Below, in pieces: positions 1-10,476 of a stretch of DNA of 64,000 nucleotides (position 1 is the stretch's first letter; each line of letters starts with the position of its first letter). The stretch comes from Uranotaenia lowii (lineage: Eukaryota; Arthropoda; Insecta; Diptera; Culicidae): NCBI RefSeq assembly GCF_029784155.1, contig NC_073693.1, positions 238,886,750-238,950,749 of the forward strand. Reading direction: 5' to 3'. The position numbers and the translations under genes were made by a program. The notes beneath the pieces are model-generated. The model did not search any database. It saw nothing but the letters and a program-made list of their open reading frames with translations, and was not told where the DNA came from.

Positions 1-2051
1 CGTAGGAAGAACTGCCTCATGAGGGGGGCTTTTGGTAACAAAATTTTTCCTATAACATTTTTGCTTTAAAAAGATACATACATAAAGAATAGTAAAAAAG
101 TGATACTAAGAGTATTTCATTGTTCGGGTTTAGCTTGTTTTATATTGTTAGTCATTTATTTACAATCATCACTTTCGAAAATAAGTCCTAATAGTGTTCA
201 GTTTATTGAAGCTTTAAAAATAAATGAGAGATCTTGAAGTCTTCATTTGAAAGAAAAACGTGATCTTTGTTTTTTGAGTATTTCCAATATTAACAACGTT
301 AAACAATAAACCAATAAAATATATTGCCAGCTGAATTTTCCTCAACTTATTATAATTATCATTAAAAATTTATTTCATTATTAAAATCCTTATAGAAATT
401 TAGATTTTTTATAACAGTGGTTTTCACCTGTTTCACCTGTGTTTTGTTTTGGACAGTTTTAAATTTCAATTCCGTATCTGAATTCTGCATTTTTACCTTC
501 AATAAAAATTTTGAATTTCTAATTTGAAATCGATTTCTGAATCTAAACTCCAAACAAAAATTCCCAACAAATATGAGCAGAATAGACCGAATCCTTAACC
601 AGAAATCTCCTTATCAAATTTTGAATATTTGAATCATTTCTTCAATTGTTTATTCGTAATTCAACTAGTGAATCTGAATGAAAATTCTGAATGATGAAAC
701 TTTGATATTTCAATTCTAGATCACCATTATGAAACTTTTTAAGCTTTAATTCTGCATATGAATCAAGAGTAAAATGTCAAATCCAAATCTTAAAATGGTT
801 TGATACTTTGAATGTTTTCTTTCAATATTCCGGAATTATGAGTTTCTAACATGGAAAATTAATCTAATTTTAGTTGTAAATGCAAAACGAAGATTCGAAT
901 CAGGATTTTATCCCAATGATGAACCGAATTGAAAATCAAAGATAATAATTTGTACACAATCCGGGCACAGGCAACCAATCAAGATTTAAAAAAATTGGAA
1001 CCAGATCATTCGAAATGATTCAATCCCAAGCCCACCAAATATTTTTCGGCACTTATCCGGTCAGAGGAAATCTAGGCTATTTTAAAACCTTGCAAAACCC
1101 GGGCAATCGATTTCAAACTTTACAACCCAAAATCAGGGCAATAACCAGGCAAATTTAGGAATTCTTCAATTTAAATTTTAAAAAAACTCGAAAAGTTGTT
1201 TTTTTTATCGAAACACATCAGCCGGGTAATTTTGAATAAACTTCGTTAAAAAATACATAATTGTTATCAAGAAATTAAAAATTTTCTTTGATTTTGTAAA
1301 GCAAAAACATTCGGGCAAAATCCAGGCAATCAGGCAACCTTAGTGAGTCTAATCTTATTGAAAACAAGGACTAAGGACTGCACCCAAAATTCATGTACCA
1401 ACTTGTTTTGTGAATAATTTTTGTTAGCATTTTTCGAGTATTCTTTAAATATCTATCAACAAGTGAGAATTTCTTGTTTGAAAATTTGTAGTAGAATTGT
1501 GAACCTGGGATAAGATTTTAAAGTTTTGGCCTTAGTTCTGAGTCGAGATTTTTACTCTTCATTCATTTTTAGTTGTTCAACAAAATTTGATTATGGACAG
1601 TTTTCCCAGAATTGAACGTATTTTTAACGTTTCGGAGTCTATAAAAATGTGCCCTCAAGTCTACGTGTCATAAGCACTAGGCAGCTGAAGCAATACACAA
1701 AACAAGGCAACAAAATTTACATTTGGGGGCACTGATTCCAAGTATGCAATTAGTTTTTTTTTCTAGTAGCTCTTTTTTTCGAAATAACTTTGAAAAATGT
1801 GGGCAAATCTGTAGAACATTACAAAGATTTGAAAATTAAAGGCTTCAATGTTGACTTCTGAGAAAAAAAAAGCTACAGAAGTTTTCTTATTGGATAATTT
1901 TCCTAATTTTGCAAAATATGACAATTTTGACAAAATTAGAAAAAAAAATAACCCAAATAGAGTCATAGATTTTGCAGTCTTCGACAAAGTTCTTAAATGA
2001 TTAAAATCTTTTTTATGAAATAATCGAACACTTTAAGCGGTGTCAGAAATA
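1..2051. other. AT-rich noncoding DNA
   Basis: No coding region is supported. About 380-950 is rich in degenerate TTGAAT/ATTCTGAAT words on both strands, which looks like decayed repeat sequence. Around 960-1340 there are scattered GGGCAA/CCGGGCA words. I see no recognisable protein similarity in any frame. Confidence 0.6.
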
Positions 2052-3183
2052 CAGTAGTTTTTCGATTTTATCACGGTCAAAAAAAATTTCACCGTGAATA
2101 TGGCGAAACCGTGAATTTGGCGAAACTAAAAATTAAAGTGGAAAAAAGTATTTTTACTGTCTTTTATCAATAATTTATAATGTTTTCAGTATTGGAAACG
2201 TTCTGTATCAATAAATGTGGATCATACGATGTAATAATCAAAAATTAATAAACTCAAAAAATTAATTTCAGATAAAATTATTCTTTTCTTTAGCAATTAT
2301 AAGATTTTTTACTCATACTCATTTAATAAAATCAAGTAAGTTATTTAATTTTTGAAGAAATTTAACAGTCGTTATCTTTTATTTCGGTTTTAAAAAAGAG
2401 TTCAAAGAGAAATTCATCAAAAAATTTCTTATTAAAATTTCAATATTTTAATCTTTACACCTTAGACTAACTAAAAAGTTAACCTTCGTGAAAAATATTT
2501 TCAAATTTGCTCAATTTAGACTTTTATAGTTGGTTTCTCGAAATTAGCTTTATGCGGGTAGATAATCCTTTGTTTTTCATATGTAGAAAAGCAGAAATTT
2601 CAGTCCTATTTACATAATTAAGTCAATGCTAGCAGAATTTCATTTTGATCATCCAATATTATCTATTCAGACAATACTAAAGGCTGTACAATCAGGATTT
2701 CGCATGTCGTCTTTTCAAATAAACAAATTCAACAAAGAAATCAGAGAAAATAATCTCTTTTAAAAAACGCTTAAATTCATCCACATCTTTAAATAATTCG
2801 CAAAACCAAAAAAGTTTACTTTTTTAGAGCGGCTAACCAAGCACAAGTGACAACACTAGCATTAGCGTGACGTTAAAATACTTATGTCGATTATTACAAA
2901 TTTTTTTTAAATCCAAATGACGATTTTAATCACTATATAGCTAAAATAAACAGTTCAGTGGCATTTTCATATAATTGAATACCTTTATACCATAACATAA
3001 ACCATAAAAATATCATGAACAAAGATGCTCTCCGCTTTTGAACGAAAACTAAGGTCCTAGAAACGCTTTCTGAATGATTTCTTACAAAGCGTGATAAAAT
3101 CGGAACAACAACCGTGATAAAATCGAGCGTGAATTTGGCGAGTATTGATAAAATCGAACAGTGATAAAATCGAGAAACTACTG
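2052..3183. mobile_element. pogo/Tigger-like non-autonomous TIR element
   Basis: The ends are inverted repeats: CAGTAGTTTTTCGATTTTAT at the left and, read on the other strand, CAGTAGTTTCTCGATTTTAT at the right. The element is 1132 bp and is flanked by TA on both sides (2050-2051 and 3184-3185). Subterminal words such as GTGATAAAATCG and GAATTTGGCGA recur near both ends. No transposase frame is present. TA duplication and a CAGTAG start fit the pogo/Tigger branch of Tc1/mariner (family knowledge); that assignment is inferred. Confidence 0.75.
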
Positions 3184-5138
3184 TAGTAATAGTGTTATCT
3201 ATTAAAATTTGTAAAAATTCTAGAATTTAATATTTTTAAAGCTATATTTCTCTGATGCTGTAACATTTAAGCAAAATCTGAATCCTTGATTGAATGGAGG
3301 TTAATAAATATATTGAAAATCAGTTTCTTTTTTTCATGTAGTTCATCAGTTATCAACGATCAATTTTACTCAAAGTCGATTAATTTCAATTACTAAACTA
3401 CGAGCTGATTTGATGGACAAAATCCGGCAAAAGATTCGTATTCAGGGCGCCAAAATCTTCAAAAAAAATTAATTAAATCATAGGAATATGCTGTTCGAAA
3501 GTGTAATGTGATTGTTGTGTGCAATGTGTGATTTTTATTTATAATAATAAAGGTTTATCTCCCGGTTCCGTTAAACTAATTTGTATGAGCCGTTTCAAAT
3601 AAACGAATTGTAAAAAAAAATAATAATAAAGGTTTGCTAGTTTTGGTTTATAGTTTTGCATGAAGTCTGGCAGCAGTCTAGTTTTTTTCGGAAAAATCGA
3701 TTTTTCTTTTTTTTTAAATGAGATTAAAGTGAAAGTGACTCCGAAAGAATAGTGAATAAAGCTTTGATCCGAATTCATTAGAAATTGTTTAACATTTGTT
3801 GAGCTGATCACCTCTACATATTACTGGGCTAACATTATGTAAACAAAAAATTTAAAATTTCTCCCTCCATTCGAGTTTTAAACGTGCATTATGTTATCGA
3901 ATTGAAGTGAGAAGGGCTTTTATTGGTTTAACATAGTTAAAAATAAATTTGAAATAATTTGAAAATCATAAAAACATGAACCTTGTAATAATTTAGATTT
4001 GGTCTAGTCAAATAAAATCTCAAAATCCATGACGAAGTAAGATACTCTCAACCTTCTTTCAATTTGAACTGTTATGCTACAAAAACAGTTTGATGGCTAG
4101 CTATCTTACTTTTCCTGTAATTTCACTTATAATTTTTTTTTTAAGGAACCAGATTCATGCTTTTTTTTTTATTATTTTCACCAGAGTTTTGGAATTGAAA
4201 TCATGTGCTTAGTTAGAAATATTGCTGTGTTGATATTATCACTATTTATCATTTTTGTAACTCCATTTTGTTAGATTAAAAAAAACAAGATTTTGATTTG
4301 AATATTTTACTTTTTTTTATTTCAGCAGAAATATTTCATGATCTGGTGAAAAACAGCCAACAAATGCATGGATGTATAAATTGTGGCAATTCTTTGAATA
4401 CTCTGTATCGAAAATTTGTTGGCAAATTCTTGCTGAAAACAGCCCTCTCCTTTAATGTTGCTTTGGCCAAGAAGGCAAATTGAATCAGCTTCTCAATCAC
4501 TCCGAATCGTTTAACACGTCAATCATTTATGAGTGTGGTGATATTCGCTTTCTTCTGAAAGGTACAACCGTACAACAACAAGAAAACTGCTTCATATCAT
4601 TTTTCAAGCAGCATCATAGCAACGTACCTAGGTACATATCTTTTAAATCAAAATGGCAGAAACCAATCGAACCTTAGCCAAAAACTAACGAAATTTTCCT
4701 GTCAGTGAGCATTCAAGTTGGCAGAAGCTGTCAGAAGACGTCATTGCCATGCTCTGCCTGCTTTGATTTGCCGATTTTATTCGGGATTTGGCAGCATCTA
4801 GGTAGGAAGATGGGAAAAACAATCGCAACAAAATGTTTGGAAAATACGCTTCATTTTCACTGACAAATATACGCTTGGCTGCATTTGGTTCGATTTTCGT
4901 TAGAGAAGAATCTATCATTCAGAAAATTCTGGGAAAAGCCACAACATTGCCGGCTCTTCGATTCCAGGATGCTGACTTGTTTTTTAGGAACAAGACAGAA
5001 TCTAGAGAATGTAAAAGCTTTGCAAATGGAATTAAATCTAGCTCACCATTCAGAAGTAGGATTGTTAAAGGCATTTGAAATCAATAGAAAAAAAAATCCA
5101 GAAAGGAAAAATAAACCGTATTTTTATATATTTATACA
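3184..5138. other. Noncoding DNA, nothing recognised
   Basis: AT-rich, with poly-T and poly-A runs near 3600-3720 and 4130-4170. Short open frames at 4298-5078 resemble no known protein and have no consistent splice structure. I see no gene here. Confidence 0.5.
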
Positions 5139-5430
5139 TCTTATATATAAAAATGAAGGCGTTTTCTTTGTAACATCATCACGTATGAATGGTTGGTCGT
5201 AATGAAGTGAAATTTGGTATCCGAGGGTTTTTCGGGCCAGAGATGGTTTGTATAATAGTTTCGAGATTATTACTTTTTTATGGAAGGGGGCTCCGAAACA
5301 AAATCAACTAGAACGGGACAAAACTCGAACAACTCGAAGACGATTTTCATGAAAACTGATTGAAGAACTGTAAACATATTCCAACGATTTATTAGGTAAA
5401 GGGTAAAACGAAGTTTACCGGGTCAGCTAG
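5139..5430 (+). mobile_element. Non-autonomous Helitron
   Basis: The element begins TCTTATATATAAAAATG after an A and ends CAGCTAG before a T, the A/T insertion pattern of Helitrons. Just before the CTAG end is the hairpin GGTAAA-ACGAAG-TTTACC (about 5402-5419), the expected 3' terminal hairpin. It is 292 bp with no Rep/helicase coding, so it would depend on an autonomous partner. Confidence 0.75.
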
Positions 5431-5771
5431 TCAACTATAGAAAAAGATCGTGTATTATCAATTTTATTTTCCCCATATCAATATGATCTAGTTTTATCGA
5501 AATATTTTTAGAAAACTCTCAAGCAAAGTAGTGTCTGATATCCAATTCATATTTGCGCGTACACCGAGATTGTATAACTAAGTTTTTCACCACAATGACG
5601 ACGCATTCGTCGTTTTGGTGCCGATAAATTTAGAACAGTCGGCAATGTGTTAACTGATTGTCAATAATTGGGTGAGAGGCAAACCGCTTCATATATCATA
5701 TACACACATACCTAGTCATGTTTTTGTTTATGCTTTCCCTTCTATGAACTCGCGCCAGGTCGTTATAGCTA
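5431..5771. other. Noncoding DNA
   Basis: Between the Helitron and the next TIR element. Nothing recognised. Confidence 0.5.
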
Positions 5772-5934
5772 CAGTATGACCCATAAAATATGCGAGAATT
5801 TTTTGAAGTCAGTTTTGGGTTATTTTTGAGAATATTTTTTGTGAGTGTATTAGCTATTTCCTTCATCTGTAAATTAACGTAAAAATGTAATGCACTATAC
5901 CGGAAAGACAAAGGAGATAGTGAGTGACCAGTTT

Positions 5935-6126
5935 GCTTCTCGCCCAAAAATCTCCCAAGAAAATTGCGGCGGAAAAAATCGTAAAATTTATCAATACGAA
6001 AGTGATGCGGAATCTCAATTCAGAGGCTGGCTAAGGAAGCAAATATTTCGGTATCGAATTTTGAATACGGCGAATGCGACAACTTATCTTTTTCGAGAGG
6101 AGCGCGTTCAAAGTTTGTCAGCTCAA
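5935..6126 (+). pseudogene. Tc1/mariner transposase, N-terminal helix-turn-helix remnant
   Basis: Switching between + frames gives fragments such as KIVKFINTKV and LAKEANISVSNFE, which resemble the DNA-binding helix-turn-helix of Tc1/mariner transposases. The reading frame is broken several times, so no functional product is expected. The assignment rests on these short segments plus the surrounding TIRs. Confidence 0.5.
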
Positions 6127-6483
6127 TAAGCTCCCAGCAAAAATATTATTTGTTTTCTCAATTTCTCGAAAATCTAATATCATTAAGATAACTTTGTACT
6201 ATCAAAATGTACATCTCCAAACGAACTTTTTGACCTAGCTGATAACTCAATATGTTTACATTTGGCGCATTCGCCCTTTTCAAAATTCACTACTGATTTC
6301 GAATTCTTCCATGAAACGATTGGCTGGAGGAGAATATGAACTGAATCAAAGCAATCGAAAGATTCCCTTTAACTCAACCACGGTATGAGAAAAAATCAGA
6401 TAACAATATTTCGATAGCAACTTACTTTCTTCTTTAGTATGTTGCTATCGAAATACCGGAGAAAATGAAGTTTCAACCGAAGG

Positions 6484-6603
6484 ATCTTTTGGCCTCCGAG
6501 CAGTCCGGATTTGAACCCTCTCGACTATTCGACATGAGCGTATGATCAAGCGAAGGCCTGTGTTTCCTCTTACCCAAATGTCGATTTTCTGAAGGCTTTC
6601 ATC
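6484..6603 (+). pseudogene. Tc1/mariner transposase, C-terminal catalytic remnant
   Basis: One + frame reads FWPPSSPDLNPLDYST, then a TGA stop, then AYDQAKA. This is the conserved segment around the second catalytic Asp and the following block in Tc1/mariner transposases. The TGA sits where a Trp (TGG) is usual, so a G-to-A change is likely. It is a dead copy inside the TIR element at 5772-7104. Confidence 0.7.
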
Positions 6604-6645
6604 TCTTAGGGGTGGGTTTTTTTAATTATTTTTTTTCTCTTTTAA

Positions 6646-6861
6646 CACGTTCGTTGTCATGGCACCCATATTCGGGTGACGGGTGTATTTCCTGGAGGTC
6701 CCGTCACATCAAAAAGCATGTGACGCTCTCTCACTCAAGTTAGTCGCTCAGTTTAGTCACAGGTTACAAATAGTGGAGTTTTCTCTGGTTGCTTTCTTGC
6801 TCCGAGATTATCTTTGGGCCCGGCAAGTAAAACAACCAAAATGAGCGTGGCGACGAACGTG
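6646..6861. mobile_element. piggyBac-type MITE (TTAA duplication)
   Basis: Flanked by TTAA on both sides (6642-6645 and 6862-6865). Ends are inverted: CACGTTCGTTGTCATGG at the left and CACGTTCGTCGCCACGC on the reverse strand at the right. It is 216 bp and noncoding. TTAA duplication is diagnostic for piggyBac. It lies inside the older Tc1/mariner element. Confidence 0.75.
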
Positions 6862-7104
6862 TTAAGGAATTTAACAGCAAGCTGTCATTCTTCCCAATCT
6901 GAATAGTGAGCTTCAATGTCAAAGGCAGATCTCGCTTGGAGAGAGTAGTTCTGAACAAAGTGGACACATCGAGTTGTTGTTTCCTAATATGTTTATGCAT
7001 GAACATGCCTGAAAGAATAAAAAAGTTTATAAATCATGACATCATCAAGAAAAGTATTTTTGAATCTTGATGAAAGATTTTTGCATTTTTTATGGGTCAT
7101 ACTA

Positions 7105-8009
7105 TAGTGACGAACAGTAGGCCTTTTATCTGGTGACGATATCTACGTATAGCCAATAATCATAACAAATGGTGATATTTAAAGGGAAAGCAAGCCGTAA
7201 CGTGAATGATAACGAAATAAACAACAAAAACTACTCTGATAAATACTATATCCAGATGTTGACTGCCTAATAATACCTTATCACGTCTCTTCCAGCAATA
7301 CAAAAACAATCAATGAGCTTCTGAAGGAGGGTCAAGTTTTATTTTACTTCAATAATTTTTTATTCAACTTAATCAATTGAATAAACTAGCTGACAGATGT
7401 GAATGGCTACCCCTTCCTTTTAGGTTAAATTTTACCATTATTCAAAAGTGTACTATTTTCCATGGCATCTGAGCTTCTAATTTGTTTTGAGTCTCAAAGA
7501 AACTTAAAGAAGCCGTAGGAAGGATCTTCAATACAATAAATAATTACTTTAAGTTTAAAAAAAAATCGCAGGAGGAGTATTTAAATACAGGCAAATTTGT
7601 ATATAATCAAAAATTGTGCTACACTCTATGAAAACACTGAGATATTAGTTTTATTAATAATATCTTCTGCTAATTGTTTAAATTGTTCAAATTGTGTCAA
7701 ATTTTTATAGATTTTGTATGGAAGCCCTCTCTTTGTATTTTAAAATATAAATGTGTATAAAACACCAAAATATAGGTGGCCCACGATACCCCACATTATG
7801 TGGCCGAGGATTCCCCACAAGTTTGCAAATTGGTTGCGTTTGAGTGACTAATTGATATTCCATGAAAAATTTATTTTGCATGTGAAAGAGCAAGAAAAAG
7901 TAAAGATCATAAGCATATGAGCATATTTTTTATTATAAACTTTAAATTTCCCAGCAATGGAATTTGCGAGGGCTTGTTTAGTTATGAAAATGATTTTTTT
8001 GACTAGCTA
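7105..8009. other. Noncoding DNA
   Basis: AT-rich. The open frame at 7705-7893 on the minus strand has no recognisable similarity. Nothing else is supported. Confidence 0.5.
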
Positions 8010-9200
8010 CACAGTATTAAATAATCATGTACACTTACATGTTTTAAGCTGCAAATAATTGGAACAAGTTATTCCTACTAAATTTACATGATTTATGACG
8101 TAATGTAAATTCCCGAAAAGAATAAAATGCCATTGTGAATTTACATGACAATAACAATGAAACCGTTCCTGCTTATTACTCATTTCTAGTTTTCGAATCA
8201 TAATTTATCAACAGCTATTCATTAGCCTTATAAAAAAAGTATGACATTGATAAAATAGATATTCATAATGTTCATGTTTACTCGAAATCCGCAAGCTCCA
8301 GATTTGAAACAGCATTTTCTTTGCGCATCAAATCGAACTTGCTGCTTACCGGTCGGCCGTTCGGTGTTTGTTTGTGAAACGATCCTGCTACAGGGTGTAT
8401 CTGAATTTTCGTTTTTGTTTCGTCAATACTTTTTGGATGGATGATGTTGAAAATAAATTGTCATCATTTTTCAAAATAGGTAGCACTAAGTTTTTTTTTG
8501 TTATTCCAGACTTGTTATTTGTTCGTTGTACATTGAAATGTTCTTTGCAAAATGATGGAATGTTAGAAAGAAAAGGGGTAGTGAAGAGGTCGGCATTGGA
8601 TTGAAACGCCATTCGATAGTTAGTTCGCTACATTTTTTTTGTATAATTATTTTTTAACTTTATTTTTGGAGAACTTACGACTAAAAAAACTCCATCACCT
8701 TATGGAAAATAACATTTATCAGCATTACTGCTTGAATAATTTCACTTAGTGGAGTTTGTTTCTTCGTTATTTCACCAGAAATCCCTTAAGATTTCATTTC
8801 AACCTTATTTCAACCTTAGGGGAAAGAGGTGAACTGTACCTTAGAAAAAAATATCTTTTCTATCCAATAATGTATAAACTTTTATCTAGTAATAAACTAT
8901 TCTTAATTTTTTTTAAAAACCCAACAAAAAAAATGTTTTTTATTAACAAATTTAAAAGGATCTTACTTTTTTATATTTATGAATATTTGCAAACAATAGG
9001 ACACACCCTGTGCGCGACTGCTACGTGTTCGATTCCAAATATTGTTTCATGCAAAATTCATGTAAAATTACAACAAATTGACCCGAATGAGGAAACACAT
9101 GGTTTTTTCAGGGCTGCGTTATAGTCTACAACAAATCTGATCGAATTTTACATGAAATAATATTTTACATGAAATGTAAAGCTCATTATTTCTTTCTGTG
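8010..9200. mobile_element. CACAG-ended TIR element, no transposase
   Basis: Left end CACAGTATTAAATAATCATG and right end (reverse strand) CACAGAAAGAAATAATGAGC are imperfect inverted repeats flanked by TA at 8008-8009 and 9201-9202. TTACATG words recur near both ends. The interior (8368-8604 and 8756-9124) has open frames of 78 and 122 codons without recognised domains; they may be captured or random sequence. It belongs by its ends to the same TA/CACAG group as elements at 28043 and 34133. Confidence 0.6.
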
Positions 9201-10289
9201 TAGATACAAATTTAGGAAAAGTCCGGCCTAATCCGGTTGCCTGGATTTCGTAGACAAAATTCCGGGTTTTGCCCGGATTTATTAACTTTTTGTAAAATCT
9301 TACAAACAAAATCAAATTGAGTTGTTATTATTTTAGATTTTTGGGTACAAAAACGAAGTTTGTTTTGAATGTATGTATGTATGGTTCTCCCATCGGTAGC
9401 CACATCCCGGCAATGTTATTCAAACCATATGGAATACATCTCTGAAGTTTCCCCTTTTTTCCCCTTTTTTTAACAGATTTAAACTTTTTTCCTCAGATTT
9501 AAGCTTTCATCTCCTATGCTCTCAAGGTAAAAAAAGCTTAAATCTGAGGAAAAAAAGCTCAAAAACGAGATTCACGAACACTTATTTAAAATATGTTGGT
9601 CACACGATACATAGACAAATCGTGTAACGTTGCAGGGATCTGTCGGTAGCAAGGTCCAGCCTATGTCTGTGTGGCTTGGCCTTCGAATTGCTTCTCAGGC
9701 TTCCACGGCTGATGGTTCGTCGAGAGAAGGCATCCAAATCTTCAGAGACCAACAATGGTTGGCAATCCACTCCGCTTGCAATAGTCTCTTCAGTCAGATT
9801 AACCCCAGATGCATTTCCTCTGAAATATTTAGTGCATATAGGGTACATGTACCCGACCTTGGCACCTAAGGCATGGTTTACCTTTTTTTTTTCAACATTC
9901 CAACCTTCCTGTTGAGTGCACCATATAACATCCTTTGAAGAATTTACTTGCTAACTTTCTTAGAGTTCAACAAAAATATGTTTTCTCAATGGAACTTTCA
10001 TTAATGTGAGCAAAATGCATGCAAAGTACTCACTGCGGTGCTCCAATTACTTGGCCGCCGTACCAATTGTTTGCCGTTTCGATGATCCGATTCTTGGCCA
10101 CCAGCAATGTGCAATAGATCTTTACCAACAATGCTCAATTGACAGTTAACAGAATCGTTGGCTATTCTGAATATAAGGCCACTGACAGAATGACGTCAGC
10201 TGAGCGTAAAGTTCTATGCGACGATGAATTATTAACTGATGTCTAGGGTGAAATTGAAATAGAGAGAGAATTTTTCGCTCATTTTACGG
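9201..10289. other. Noncoding or unassigned DNA
   Basis: Holds overlapping short frames at 9600-9915 on both strands in a patch of higher GC. None resembles a known protein. About 10038-10165 on the minus strand is open and ends at a donor-like GCA/GTGAGT, but it appears to be the interior of the repeat whose end is at 10290-10472. Confidence 0.4.
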
Positions 10290-10472
10290 TTTTTTGGAAA
10301 CTGCATTAAAAGGCCGCTGGAAACTGAATAGAAGGAATAGATTTAGACTTGTTTTGGAACTTGAAAGTTTCAATAAGAACTTAAATTTTTAGCACCATAG
10401 AACGTACTTCAGATCAATGATGGGGCCGAGTAAGCTTTTTCGTACCTGTTTTATGGCACTTTTGGTTGCTTG
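10290..10472 (-). repeat. Terminal fragment of the CCAAGCAACC element family
   Basis: Read on the minus strand, this block runs from CCAAGCAACCAAAAGTGCC inward and is closely similar to the left end of the element at 22743-25313. Shared features include CCCCATCATTGATATGAAG-type sequence, GTACGTTCTATG, TTTAAGTTCTTATTGA and a TTCAGC-TTTC/CAGCGGCC block. The opposite end was not found, so the copy is truncated or its other end has decayed. Confidence 0.7.
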
Positions 10473-10476
10473 GATA

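Larger units (their letters stand above)
5772..7104 (+). mobile_element. Degenerate Tc1/mariner element
   Basis: TIRs CAGTATGACCCATAAAA (left) and TAGTATGACCCATAAAA (right, reverse strand) are flanked by TA at 5770-5771 and 7105-7106. Total length is 1333 bp, including a 216-bp nested MITE. Remnants of a transposase are readable in the + strand near both ends of the coding part, but the middle with the first catalytic aspartate is not recognisable. Confidence 0.75.

Noticed and set aside
9600..9915. Three overlapping 80-codon frames on both strands
   Set aside because: No similarity recognised in any; kept only as unassigned DNA.
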